DNA of 64,000 bases from Methylopila henanensis (GTDB lineage Bacteria > Pseudomonadota > Alphaproteobacteria > Rhizobiales > Methylopilaceae), in the NCBI RefSeq assembly GCF_042681025.1, contig NZ_JBHUER010000010.1, positions 682,001 through 746,000 of the forward strand. The letters run 5' to 3'. Below, one piece after another: positions 1 to 8,230 of the stretch. Every line of letters starts with the position of its first letter. Within the stretch, counting starts at the first letter, position 1. The translations under genes and the position numbers were made by a program. The notes below the pieces were generated by a model, which saw only the letters and a program-made list of their open reading frames with translations, searched no databases and was not told where the DNA came from.

Positions 1-57
1 GTCGGCCCGGCGGCCGGTTGGATCGAAGGCGAGGGGCGCGGTCGCTGCGGCGGTCAT
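1..57 (-). CDS. N-terminus of a divergent gene, probably the malonate-operon regulator (partial)
   Basis: An ATG on the minus strand (complement of 55-57) opens a frame that reads MTAAATAPLAFDPTGRRAD and runs off the left edge with no stop. Only 19 residues are visible and none is diagnostic. Its position, divergent from matC-mdc across a spacer holding a GTATAC operator, is where rhizobial malonate clusters carry a GntR-family regulator (MatR/MdcY type). That identity is inferred from context only; it could be any gene. Confidence 0.4.
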   Translation of the reverse strand, partial: MTAAATAPLAFDPTGRRAD

Positions 58-131
58 TTTCAGCGTGGCCTGGCGATGGCGAGGAAGAACGCAGGAAATT
101 TAGGCGCCCCTGCTGAAACGCACAACCGAGG

Positions 132-178
132 TTTTTGTATACGAAATTATTGACAGCGTATTTTTGTGGGCGTTCCAT
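132..178 (+). promoter_or_regulatory. Putative malonate-operon operator and promoter
   Basis: TTTTGTATACG lies at 133-143, with the palindrome GTATAC at 137-142. It resembles the TCTTGTATACA site I recall for MatR of Rhizobium leguminosarum bv. trifolii. Just downstream is TTGACA at 150-155 and, after 17 bases, TTCCAT at 173-178, a plausible -35/-10 pair for matC. The operator sits next to the -35 box and between the divergent genes, suitable for controlling both. The rest of 58-327 holds no recognisable gene. Confidence 0.5.
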
Positions 179-327
179 GGATGCAACGAGAGCCGAAAAC
201 GGCCTTGCCCGTGGAGGAAATGCCATGAAAGAGCTTGAGCTCGCGCCCCTGCGGCGCGGGGGCTGCGGCTTTGCGCGAGCGGCCTGTCCAGAAGCGTCAA
301 ATCTCACCGGACGCGGGAGGGCGGCCC

Positions 328-1686
328 ATGTCGCCTGAGATCCTGTCGATCCTCGGCCTTGGCCTGATGTTCGTCGTGGCGACCGTGCTGCCGGTGAATA
401 TGGGCGTCATCGCCTTCACCGGGGCCTTCCTGCTCGGAACGCTCGTCGCGGGCCTCACGAGCAAGGCCATTCTCGGCTTCTTCCCGACCGGCCTCTTCCT
501 GACGCTCGTCGGCATCACCTATCTGTTCGCCATCGCGCAGACGAACGGCACCATCGACTGGCTGGTGCGGATCGCGGTGCGCGCCGTGAAGGGCCGCGTC
601 GCCGCGATCCCGTGGATCATGTTCTTCGTCGCGGCGGCGCTGACCTCCGTCGGCGCCGTCTCGCCCGGCGCGGTCGCCATCATCGCGCCGATCGCGCTCG
701 GCTTCGCGATCAAATACGGAATCTCGCCGCTTCTGATGGGCCTCATGGTCATCCACGGGGCGCAGGCCGGCGGCTTCTCGCCGATCTCGATCTATGGCGG
801 CATCACCAACGGCGTCGTGGCCAAGGCCGGCCTTCCGCTCGAGCCGATGGTCACCTTCCTCGCGAGCTTCGCGGTCAATGGCGGCGTCGCGCTGCTGCTG
901 TTCTTCGTGCTCGGCGGCCGGAAGCTGTTCGGCGCCCGGCTCGCGCCCGCGGGCGGTCCGTCCAACGCCGACATCGTCGACGACCGGGCCCGTCCGGCCG
1001 AGACGCCGGAGCGCTATGGCGACGCCGAAACCGAGGCCCTGCTGGCCGAGGAGGACATCGCCCACAACCGGAAGCCCGAACATCCGATGGCCGACAGCCG
1101 GCCCTACCAGATCGCGACGCTCGTCGGCATCGTGGCGCTCGCCGTGCTGACCCTCGGCTTCAACCTCGACATCGGCTTCTGCGCGATCGCGATCGGCCTC
1201 GTCCTGTCGCTTATCTCGCCGACCCTCCAGCGCAAGGCGGTCGCGCAGGTCACCTGGCCCGAGATCGTCCTCATCACCGGCGTGTCGACCTATGTCGGCG
1301 TGATGGAGAAGATGGGCACGATCGATTTCGTCGCGAACGGCGTGACGCATCTCGCCTCGCCGATCTTCGTCGCGCTGCTGCTGTGCCTCATCGGCGCGGT
1401 GGTGTCCGCCTTCGCCTCGTCGACCGCGGTGCTCGGCTCGCTGATCCCGCTCGCGGTGCCGTTCCTGCAAGGCGACACGGGCGTCGGCGCGATCGGCTTC
1501 ATCGCGGCCATGGCGGTCTCGTCCACGATCGTCGATGTCTCGCCTTTCTCGACCAACGGCGCGCTGGTGCTGGCGAATTCGCCGGAAGGCTCCCGCGACG
1601 CCTTCTTCAAGCAGTTGCTCGGCTACGGAGCGCTCGTCACGGCGATCGCGCCCTTCGTGGTCTGGTTCCTGTTCGTGGCGCTGTGA
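328..1686 (+). CDS. matC: MatC-type malonate/dicarboxylate carrier
   Basis: Inner-membrane carrier expected to import malonate (or a related dicarboxylate) for the decarboxylase encoded downstream. The 452-residue protein has about a dozen hydrophobic segments in two halves separated by a charged cytoplasmic loop at roughly residues 200-260, the layout of the MatC/SLC13-like permeases. The N-terminal half matches the MatC N-terminal domain in character. The ATG at 328 is chosen over upstream in-frame codons because GGAGGG (317-322) precedes it at good distance and the hydrophobic helix begins at once. It is the first gene of the mdc cluster and stands where other bacteria have mdcF or mdcLM. 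Substrate is inferred from neighbours. Confidence 0.87.
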   Translation: MSPEILSILGLGLMFVVATVLPVNMGVIAFTGAFLLGTLVAGLTSKAILGFFPTGLFLTLVGITYLFAIAQTNGTIDWLVRIAVRAVKGRVAAIPWIMFFVAAALTSVGAVSPGAVAIIAPIALGFAIKYGISPLLMGLMVIHGAQAGGFSPISIYGGITNGVVAKAGLPLEPMVTFLASFAVNGGVALLLFFVLGGRKLFGARLAPAGGPSNADIVDDRARPAETPERYGDAETEALLAEEDIAHNRKPEHPMADSRPYQIATLVGIVALAVLTLGFNLDIGFCAIAIGLVLSLISPTLQRKAVAQVTWPEIVLITGVSTYVGVMEKMGTIDFVANGVTHLASPIFVALLLCLIGAVVSAFASSTAVLGSLIPLAVPFLQGDTGVGAIGFIAAMAVSSTIVDVSPFSTNGALVLANSPEGSRDAFFKQLLGYGALVTAIAPFVVWFLFVAL

Positions 1687-1819
1687 GCGCGATGAGGCCG
1701 GCGGTCCCGCGCGCTTCGGGGAGCCTCGGGCGTGCGCCCGAAGCTCCCCGGCGTGAGGACGCGACGCCGGCCGTCGTCTCGAAGCGCGCGCTGCGCCTGA
1801 TGAAGGTTTGAAAGACGCC

Positions 1820-3472
1820 ATGACGCAATCGACCGAGACCGGCCGTTCCTGGACCGCCCGCCGCGACGACAAGGCGGAGCGGCTGCGCGGGACCCAAGCC
1901 TTCGCGGACGGCAAGACGCTCGACGCCGCGAAGATGGTCGAGGCGCTCGAAGCCGTGCTGCGTCCGGGCGACCGCGTCGCGCTCGAGGGCGACAACCAGA
2001 AGCAGGCCGACTTCCTCTCCCGCTCGCTTGCGAAGGTCGCTCCTGCGAAGGTCCACGACCTTCATCTCCTGATCTCGTCGATCTCCCGTCCCGAGCAGAT
2101 CGACATCTTCGAGACCGGGGTCGCGAAGAAGATCGACTTCGCCTACGCCGGCCCGCAGTCGCTACGGGTGGCGCAACTGCTTGAGGACGGGCTGCTCGAG
2201 GTCGGCGCCATCCACACCTATGTCGAGCTCTACGCCCGCATGTTCGTGGACCTGACGCCACGCGTCGCGCTGGTGGCGGCCGAAAAGGCGGACCGGCGCG
2301 GCAATCTCTACACGGGCGCGAACACCGAGGACACGCCCACCATCGTGGAGGCCTGCTGCTTTGGCGGCGGGATCGTGATCGCGCAGGCGAACGAGATCGT
2401 CGACGAACTGCCGCGCGTTGACATCCCCGGAGACTGGATCGACTTCGTGGTGAAGGCCGACCGGCCGGCCGCGATCGAGCCGCTCTTCACGCGCGATCCG
2501 CGCCTCATCACCGAGCAACAGGTGCTGATGGCGATGCTCGCGATCCGCGGGGTCTACGAGCGCCACGGCGTGGTCTCGCTCAATCACGGCATCGGCTTCA
2601 ACACCGCGGCGATCGAGCTGCTGCTCCCGACATACGCCGAGCGTCTCGGCCTCAGGGGCAAGATCTGCCGGCACTGGACGTTGAACCCGCATCCGACGCT
2701 CATTCCCGCGATCGAGAGCGGCTGGGTCGACAGCGTGCATTGCTTCGGCGGGGAGGTCGGGATGGAGGACTACATCGCGGCGCGATCCGACGTGTTCTTC
2801 ACCGGCCCCGACGGGTCGCTGCGCTCGAACCGCGTGTTCTGCCAGCTGGCCGGGCAGTACGCGGTCGACATGTTCATCGGGGCGACGCTCCAGATCGACG
2901 GCGACGGCAACTCCTCGACCGTCACCGCCGGACGCCTCGCAGGCTTCGGCGGCGCGCCCAACATGGGCCACGACCCGCGCGGTCGACGCCATTCCAGCAA
3001 GGCCTGGCTCGACATGAAGACCGACCCCTCGCCGACGGCCCGGGGCAAGAAGCTCGTCGTGCAGATGGCCGAGACCTTCCAGAAGGGCGGCGTGCCGACC
3101 TTCGTGGAGGAGCTCGACGCGGTCGGCGTCGGGCAGGCCGCCGGCATGCCGATCGCGCCGGTCATGATCTATGGCGACGACGTCAGCCATGTCGTGACCG
3201 AGGAAGGCGTCGCCTACCTTTATCTCGCGGCCGACGAGGACGAGCGCCGCGCCGCCATCGCGGCGGTCGCAGGCGTCAGCCCGATCGGGCTTCGCCATGA
3301 CGCCCGGCGAACCGACGACCTGCGGCGCAAGGGGATCGTGGCCTATCCGGAGGATCTCGGCGTCGACCCTGCGGAGGCGACCCGCTCGCTGCTCGCGGCC
3401 CGCACCGTCGAGGATCTGGTCGACTGGTCGGGAGGGCTCTACCGGCCCCCGGTGAAGTTCAGGAGCTTTTGA
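1820..3472 (+). CDS. mdcA: Malonate decarboxylase alpha subunit (acetyl-ACP:malonate ACP-transferase)
   Basis: MdcA exchanges the acyl group on the carrier protein: acetyl-S-ACP plus malonate gives malonyl-S-ACP plus acetate, which starts each turnover of the cytoplasmic malonate decarboxylase. The 550-residue length is normal for the family, and the sequence follows MdcA throughout, for example GLRGKICRHWTLNPHPTLIP near the middle and the end VDWSGGLYRPPVKFRSF. ATG 1820 is preferred; an in-frame TTG at 1808 is an alternative, and neither has a strong ribosome site. A 133-base spacer separates it from matC. The stop is followed after one base by the mdcB start. Confidence 0.95.
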   Translation: MTQSTETGRSWTARRDDKAERLRGTQAFADGKTLDAAKMVEALEAVLRPGDRVALEGDNQKQADFLSRSLAKVAPAKVHDLHLLISSISRPEQIDIFETGVAKKIDFAYAGPQSLRVAQLLEDGLLEVGAIHTYVELYARMFVDLTPRVALVAAEKADRRGNLYTGANTEDTPTIVEACCFGGGIVIAQANEIVDELPRVDIPGDWIDFVVKADRPAAIEPLFTRDPRLITEQQVLMAMLAIRGVYERHGVVSLNHGIGFNTAAIELLLPTYAERLGLRGKICRHWTLNPHPTLIPAIESGWVDSVHCFGGEVGMEDYIAARSDVFFTGPDGSLRSNRVFCQLAGQYAVDMFIGATLQIDGDGNSSTVTAGRLAGFGGAPNMGHDPRGRRHSSKAWLDMKTDPSPTARGKKLVVQMAETFQKGGVPTFVEELDAVGVGQAAGMPIAPVMIYGDDVSHVVTEEGVAYLYLAADEDERRAAIAAVAGVSPIGLRHDARRTDDLRRKGIVAYPEDLGVDPAEATRSLLAARTVEDLVDWSGGLYRPPVKFRSF

Positions 3473-3473
3473 G

Positions 3474-4433
3474 ATGGCGATGTCCTGCCTCGCGGTCGCT
3501 GACGATACACGGTCGGCGGCGCCTCTCTCTCCTCCCCTCGGTGGGGAGGGGTCGGTTCAGAAAGAAGCGAAGGGCGCGAAGCCGCTTTACGCGGACGCGT
3601 CGCGCCCCGTTCCGCCTACTGGCGGCCTTGCAGACCTCGCCGTCTCCGCTCTGATCGCCGAGGCCGAACTCTCACCGAAGCCTGGCCTCGTGGACGCTCG
3701 CGGCCCCGGCGCGCACGCCGACGTAGAGCTCGGCCATTTCCTGGCCTCCGCGCGAGCCTTGCGGCCGACCTTTGCGTCGCTCGAAGCGGCGGCCCGGGGC
3801 CGCGCCCCTTCCCAGACGTTGCGCGAAGACCTCGCAGCGATCGGTCGCGCCGGCGAAGCCGCGATGTTCGCCGTGACCGGAGGGGTCAACACGCACCGCG
3901 GAGCGATCTTCGCGCTCGGCCTGCTGGTCGCGGCGGCCGCCATTCGACCCGGCGCTTCGGCGGACGAAATCCGCGCGACCGCGGGCGAGATCGCCCGGTT
4001 TCCCGACCGCGCCGCGCCCCCGCTCGACCTCAACGGCGCCCGCGCCTGCAGGCGGTACGGCGTGGCGGGCGCGCGCGGCGAGGCCGCGGCGGGCTTCCCG
4101 CACGCACAAGCGGCGCTCGACATGCTCCAAACGCGCCGGGCCCAAGGCGCTTCCGAAACCGTTGCGCGCCTCGACGCGCTGCTCGCCGTGATGACGAGCC
4201 TCGACGACACCTGCCTCCTGCATCGCGGCGGACGGCTCGCGCTCCGCGTGACGCGTCTCGGGGCCCGCGCTGTGATCGCGGCCGGCGGCGCCACGACGCC
4301 GGCCGGCATGGCGGCGCTGCGGAGCTTGGACCGCCGCCTTCTGGCGCTCAACGCCTCGCCCGGAGGCGCGGCGGACATGCTCGCCGCCGCGCTCTTCCTC
4401 GATGCGCTCGACCGCGCGAGCTGGGAGGCCTGA
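3474..4433 (+). CDS. mdcB: Triphosphoribosyl-dephospho-CoA synthase
   Basis: MdcB (CitG family) makes 2'-(5''-triphosphoribosyl)-3'-dephospho-CoA from ATP and dephospho-CoA, the precursor of the prosthetic group of the carrier protein MdcC. The family core begins near residue 50 (LAVSALIAEAELSPKPGLVD) and includes VTGGVNTHRGAIFALGLL and TSLDDTCLLHRGG. Residues about 15-45 are unlike the family: SPPLGGEG and a charged stretch encoded by a palindromic element at 3518-3551. No ATG, GTG or TTG lies in frame between residue 3 and the core, so the insert must be translated. Total length 319 residues, somewhat long for the family. Confidence 0.92.
   Translation: MAMSCLAVADDTRSAAPLSPPLGGEGSVQKEAKGAKPLYADASRPVPPTGGLADLAVSALIAEAELSPKPGLVDARGPGAHADVELGHFLASARALRPTFASLEAAARGRAPSQTLREDLAAIGRAGEAAMFAVTGGVNTHRGAIFALGLLVAAAAIRPGASADEIRATAGEIARFPDRAAPPLDLNGARACRRYGVAGARGEAAAGFPHAQAALDMLQTRRAQGASETVARLDALLAVMTSLDDTCLLHRGGRLALRVTRLGARAVIAAGGATTPAGMAALRSLDRRLLALNASPGGAADMLAAALFLDALDRASWEA
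3518..3551 (+). repeat. Palindromic element inside the mdcB coding sequence
   Basis: GGCGCCTCT at 3518-3526 is followed by a perfect 7-bp stem: CCTCCCC (3531-3537), loop TCGGT, GGGGAGG (3543-3549). It is translated in frame as SPPLGGEG, a peptide often produced by short palindromic repeats in GC-rich alphaproteobacteria. The same GGCGCCTCT 9-mer and a GGGGAG arm occur in the hairpin at 31065-31091. Confidence 0.6.
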
Positions 4434-4437
4434 GCCG

Positions 4438-4725
4438 ATGGAAAGCTTCGAACTCCGTTTTTCCGGAAACGCGCCGCTCGCAAAGCGCGCCCATGTGGGC
4501 GTGGTCGGCTCGGGCGATCTCGAGGTGCTGATGGAGCCGGCGAACGAGACCGTCGTGTCCGTGCGCACCAGCGTGGACGGTTTCCAGCCGATCTGGCGCG
4601 CCACGCTCGAACGCTTCTTCGTCCGCAACCCGATCGCGGCGAAGATCGACATCAATGACTTCGGCGCGACGCCGGGCGTCGTTTCGCTGCGTCTCGCCCA
4701 GGCGCTCGAGGAGACCCGGCGATGA
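4438..4725 (+). CDS. mdcC: Malonate decarboxylase acyl-carrier protein (delta subunit)
   Basis: MdcC is the dedicated acyl carrier of malonate decarboxylase; it carries acetyl or malonyl on a phosphoribosyl-dephospho-CoA arm instead of phosphopantetheine. The 95-residue protein contains GVVGSGDLEVLMEP, in which Ser25 is the expected attachment site, equal in number to Ser25 of the Klebsiella protein. The ATG at 4438 fits the homologous start (MESFELRF); longer in-frame starts would lie inside mdcB. Its stop overlaps the mdcD start in ATGA. Confidence 0.95.
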   Translation: MESFELRFSGNAPLAKRAHVGVVGSGDLEVLMEPANETVVSVRTSVDGFQPIWRATLERFFVRNPIAAKIDINDFGATPGVVSLRLAQALEETRR

Positions 4726-5564
4726 GCCGCCCTGCGCTTCTCGACCGCGCCAGCTTCGTCGAGCTGCGCGCCCGCGCGCGCGCCGAAGCGTTGCTCGATC
4801 CCGGCACGTTTCGGGAGCTGCTCGGGCCTTTCGACCGGATCGAGTCGCCCTGGCTCGCCCGTCAGGGGGTCGTTCCTCAGGCCGACGACGGGGTGGTGGT
4901 GGCGCGCGGAACGATCGGCGGCGCGTCGGCGGTCGCCATCGCGATCGAAGGCGCGTTCCAGGGCGGATCGACCGGCGAGGTGTCGGGCGCCAAGATCGCC
5001 GGCGCGCTGGAGCTCGCGCTCGATGACTGCAAGGCCGGACGGCCGGTCCGTCCCGTCATCGTTCTCGATACGGGGGGCGTGCGCCTGCAGGAGGCCAATC
5101 TCGGCCTTGCGGCCATGGCCGACGTCCACGCCGCCGTGGTGGCGCTGCGCGCCCATGTCCCGGTCGTCGGCGTGATCGCCGGCATGGTGGGCTGCTTCGG
5201 CGGAATGGGCATCACCGCGGGGCTGATGAGCCGCCTCATCGTCACGCGTCAGGGGCGGCTCGGCCTCAACGGCCCCGAGGTGATCGAGCAGAACGCCGGC
5301 CTCGAGGAACTCGACAGCCGGGACCGGCCGCTGATCTGGAGCCTGACCGGCGGAGAGCAGCGGCGGGCGGTCGGCCTCGCCGACGAACTCGTGGCCGACG
5401 ACGCCGACGCGATCGCCGAGGCGGTCCGCAAGGCCTTCGAGGCCGGGCGCCCGCTCGAACATCGCAGCGAGCGGATCGACTTCTGGCGCGACCGGCTCAG
5501 GAGGCTCCCGGCGGAGCCCACGGGCCCGGCGCTTCGCGCGCTTTGGACGGGAGACGAGAGATGA
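4722..5564 (+). CDS. mdcD: Malonate decarboxylase beta subunit
   Basis: MdcD forms, with MdcE, the carboxy-lyase that removes CO2 from malonyl-S-ACP to regenerate acetyl-S-ACP. The 280-residue protein has the crotonase-like fold of biotin-independent carboxyltransferase subunits. Typical stretches are GGSTGEVSGAKIAGALELAL, VLDTGGVRLQEANLGLAAM and the oxyanion-hole-like GMVGCFGGMGITAG. Start and stop overlap the neighbours by ATGA, implying coupled translation and 1:1 production with MdcE. Confidence 0.95.
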   Translation: MSRPALLDRASFVELRARARAEALLDPGTFRELLGPFDRIESPWLARQGVVPQADDGVVVARGTIGGASAVAIAIEGAFQGGSTGEVSGAKIAGALELALDDCKAGRPVRPVIVLDTGGVRLQEANLGLAAMADVHAAVVALRAHVPVVGVIAGMVGCFGGMGITAGLMSRLIVTRQGRLGLNGPEVIEQNAGLEELDSRDRPLIWSLTGGEQRRAVGLADELVADDADAIAEAVRKAFEAGRPLEHRSERIDFWRDRLRRLPAEPTGPALRALWTGDER

Positions 5565-6367
5565 CCGAAGCCGGCTTGAGCCGTGGACGCGTCTGGTTCG
5601 AAGCGCTCGCCGCCGGCGCGCCTCTTCTCGCCGGCGGTCCGGCCTCGGTGCTCGCGGCCGACGTGGAGCTCGGCGGCGAGCGCGTTCGGATGATCGCTGT
5701 CGCTCCCGATCCCGACAACCGGTTCCCACGTGCGCGAACCGGCGAGGTCGGGCTCGACGAAGGCTGGGGCGTCGCGGCGCGCGTCCGCGAAGCCATGGAC
5801 GGCTCCGGGCGTCTCATTCTCGCGATCGTCGACGTGCCGAGCCAGGCCTATGGCCGCGCCGAGGAGCTTTACGGCATTCATCTCGCCTGCGCGGCCGCCG
5901 CGGACGCCTATGCGAGCGCCCGGCTCGCCGGGCATCCCGTCGTGTCGCTGATCGTCGGCCGCGCGCTCTCCGGCGCGTTTCTCGCGCACGGTTATCAGTC
6001 GAACCGGGTGCTGGCGCTCGACGACGCGGGCGTGTCGATACATGCCATGGGCAAGCAGGCTGCGGCGCGCGTCACCAAGCGCACGGTCGAGCAGCTGGAG
6101 AAACTCGGCGAGGAGATCCTGCCGCTCGCCTATGACGTGCGCTCCTTCGCGAGGCTCGGGCTGATCCACGAACTGATCGACGGCGTCGACGCCGACGCGC
6201 CGGGCGACACGGACGTAGCCAAGGTCGCCGGGCGCGTCGCGGCCGCCGTCGCGGACGCCCGCCAGGGGCCGCGCGATCTCTCGAGCCGCCTCGCGTCCGT
6301 GGCGGCCCGGGAAAACCGGGCCGCCTCCATCCGGGTGCGGGAGGCGTTGAGACGGCAATGGGCCTGA
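5561..6367 (+). CDS. mdcE: Malonate decarboxylase gamma subunit
   Basis: MdcE is the partner of MdcD in the malonyl-S-ACP decarboxylase; it is the second carboxyltransferase-like subunit (also called a co-decarboxylase). The 268 residues include VGRALSGAFLAHGYQSNRVL and VSIHAMGKQAAARVTKRTV, characteristic of MdcE. The ATG at 5561 overlaps the mdcD stop. The end overlaps mdcG by 10 bases. Confidence 0.94.
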   Translation: MTEAGLSRGRVWFEALAAGAPLLAGGPASVLAADVELGGERVRMIAVAPDPDNRFPRARTGEVGLDEGWGVAARVREAMDGSGRLILAIVDVPSQAYGRAEELYGIHLACAAAADAYASARLAGHPVVSLIVGRALSGAFLAHGYQSNRVLALDDAGVSIHAMGKQAAARVTKRTVEQLEKLGEEILPLAYDVRSFARLGLIHELIDGVDADAPGDTDVAKVAGRVAAAVADARQGPRDLSSRLASVAARENRAASIRVREALRRQWA

Positions 6368-6969
6368 AGTGCCACGATCTGCTGCGTCTGGCGTCGCCCT
6401 TGGCGCTTGAGGGCGCGGACGCGTCGCCCTGGGTCGCGGCCTCCCTCGCCGAGACGCCTTGGGTCGTCGTCCGGCGTGGCGGCGAAGCGGGAGGGCGCGT
6501 CGCCGTAGGCGTCCGTGGCGCGACGCGAGCCGAGCGGTTCGCCGCGATCGTCCGAGCCGAAGACGTGGTCGAGGCCGTCACCCCTGCGGACCTCGCCGGC
6601 CGCGCGCCGCCGCGGCCCCATCCGGCGTTCGACGCGCTCGCTTCGCTACGACCCGCGCTTGAGGCGACCGGCGCATCCTGGGGGCCGGCCGGCGCCGCGG
6701 GCTTCGAACTCGCGGCGTCACGCGCGACCCTGACCACCAGCAGCGACCTGGATCTTGTGCTGCGTGTCACCCGCCGACCTGAGCGGCGGACGCTCGATCG
6801 GCTCGCCGCTGAGGCGGATCGCGCGCCGCTGCGGGTCGACGTCCTGCTCGAACTCGCGGAGGGGGCGGTCTCCCTCGACGAGTATCTCGGCGGCTCGGTC
6901 GACGTCCTCCTCAGAACCCGGGAAGGCCCGCGGCTCGTCGCGCGCGACGAACTCGCGCCCCTATGCTGA
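6358..6969 (+). CDS. mdcG: Malonate decarboxylase holo-ACP synthase (phosphoribosyl-dephospho-CoA transferase)
   Basis: MdcG transfers the phosphoribosyl-dephospho-CoA group made by MdcB onto Ser25 of MdcC, turning the apo carrier into its active form. The 203-residue sequence carries the nucleotidyltransferase-like motif TSSDLDLVLR with Asp130 and Asp132, equivalent to the essential DxD pair of Klebsiella MdcG. The start at 6358 overlaps mdcE and the stop overlaps mdcH, so it belongs to the same transcript. Confidence 0.92.
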   Translation: MGLKCHDLLRLASPLALEGADASPWVAASLAETPWVVVRRGGEAGGRVAVGVRGATRAERFAAIVRAEDVVEAVTPADLAGRAPPRPHPAFDALASLRPALEATGASWGPAGAAGFELAASRATLTTSSDLDLVLRVTRRPERRTLDRLAAEADRAPLRVDVLLELAEGAVSLDEYLGGSVDVLLRTREGPRLVARDELAPLC

Positions 6970-7895
6970 GAACCGCGCTGCTTTTTCCCGGCCAGGGCTC
7001 CCAACGGCCGGGAATGTTGTCAGGCCTGCCGGACCATCCCGAAATCCGCGCGGCGCTCGAGGAGGCGGCCGACGCGCTCGGCCGCGACTGGCGCGACTTC
7101 GACGCCGCCGAGACGCTCGCGCGCACCCACGGCGCCCAGCTGGCGCTTACGATCGCAGGCGTCGCGGCCGCGAGGGCGCTGCTCGCGGAAGGCGCGCGCG
7201 TGGACGTCGTGGCCGGGCACTCGGTCGGGGCGTTTCCCGCCGCGGTGACGGCCGGGGCGCTCACGTTTCGGGACGCCCTGCGTCTGGTCGCGTTGCGCGG
7301 CGGATTGATGGCGGAAAGTCACCCGCAGGGGTACGGCATGACCGCGATCGTCGGGCTGCGCGAAAGCGTCGTGGCGGCCCTCGTCGAAGAGGCGCGGCGC
7401 GACGGCGACCTCTACGTCGCCAACCGCAACGCCGAGCTCCAGATCGTCGTCTCCGGCGCCGAGGCCGCACTGGCGCATGTCGAGTGGCTCGCGGTCGAGC
7501 GCGGCGCCCGCAAAGCGGAGCGGCTGAACGTGCGGACGCCCTCCCATTGCCCGCTCGTCGCGCCGGTCGCGAGCTGCCTTCGCGACGCCTTGAGCGGCGT
7601 CGAACTTCAGCCGCCCCGCCGCGCCATCGTGAGCGCGCGCACGGCGCGTCGTCTGTCGACGCCGCAGGCGATCGCCGAGGATCTGGCGCGCAACGTGGCC
7701 GAGCCGGTCCGCTGGCGAGATGCCGTGCGGCTTCTTCTCGAACTGGGCGTGACCTTCGCCATCGAGGTTCCGCCGGGGTCGACCCTGAAGGATCTCGCCG
7801 CGGACGTGATGGGCGAAGCCTATCTCGCGACGGTCGAAGGCGGTTCGCTGACGTCGCTGGCGCAAGCGACGCAAAGGCTCGCCGGCGAGCCTTGA
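6963..7895 (+). CDS. mdcH: Malonyl-CoA:ACP malonyltransferase of the decarboxylase
   Basis: MdcH primes the enzyme by moving malonyl from malonyl-CoA to the thiol of holo-MdcC. The 310-residue protein has the FabD fold signatures: LFPGQGSQ at residues 7-14, the nucleophile in GHSVGAFPAA (Ser87) and the catalytic histidine in RTPSHCPLVAPV (His195). It is the last gene of the operon. A short hairpin at 7930-7947 (GCGCTA/TAGCGC) downstream is a weak terminator candidate without a T tract. Confidence 0.94.
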   Translation: MLRTALLFPGQGSQRPGMLSGLPDHPEIRAALEEAADALGRDWRDFDAAETLARTHGAQLALTIAGVAAARALLAEGARVDVVAGHSVGAFPAAVTAGALTFRDALRLVALRGGLMAESHPQGYGMTAIVGLRESVVAALVEEARRDGDLYVANRNAELQIVVSGAEAALAHVEWLAVERGARKAERLNVRTPSHCPLVAPVASCLRDALSGVELQPPRRAIVSARTARRLSTPQAIAEDLARNVAEPVRWRDAVRLLLELGVTFAIEVPPGSTLKDLAADVMGEAYLATVEGGSLTSLAQATQRLAGEP

Positions 7896-8230
7896 GCCAC
7901 GACTATCGTCTCAAAGGCGCGCGTGACCTGCGCTAAGCGTATAGCGCCGACATGGAAATTTGTTTTCAACGACGATCATTCGTTTTGCTTGCGGCGCTCA
8001 GCGGCGGCGGTTCACTGACCACTTATGATCCATCTCAGACCTTAGGGACGTCCACTTCTGGATCAGTCTGATCCGCGCATTCCCGTGCGCTCCGCGCCAT
8101 CGCCAGGATAGCCCCCTTCGGCGCGCTTTTGGGGGGAAGTTGGTTTTCGTCGGCGACATCGGAACGCCGATGACGTAGTTGCGATCCGTCTGGGCTGGTC
8201 CAGTTAGGGCCCTCACGCGCCGGAGGCCTG
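7896..8230 (+). other. Intergenic region, no gene, two inverted repeats
   Basis: No coding frame is convincing on either strand. Two inverted repeats are visible: GCGCTA-N6-TAGCGC at 7930-7947, close behind mdcH and perhaps part of its terminator, and the 15-bp palindrome GGATCAGTCTGATCC at 8060-8074. An AT-richer patch at 7955-7995 is a possible promoter region for the phosphate genes. I saw no clear Pho box. GGAGG at 8221-8225 is the ribosome site for the next gene. Confidence 0.4.

Noticed and set aside
304..1995. Long minus-strand open frame opposite matC and mdcA
   Set aside because: It is Arg/Asp/His-rich, lacks any domain and mirrors the plus-strand codon structure; high GC makes such antisense frames common. 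Similar ones opposite mdcB-mdcD, opposite the RND pump (51540-54836) and opposite other genes were discarded for the same reason.
3474..3620. A shorter mdcB start that avoids the palindromic insert
   Set aside because: No ATG, GTG or TTG is in frame between codon 3 and the conserved core.
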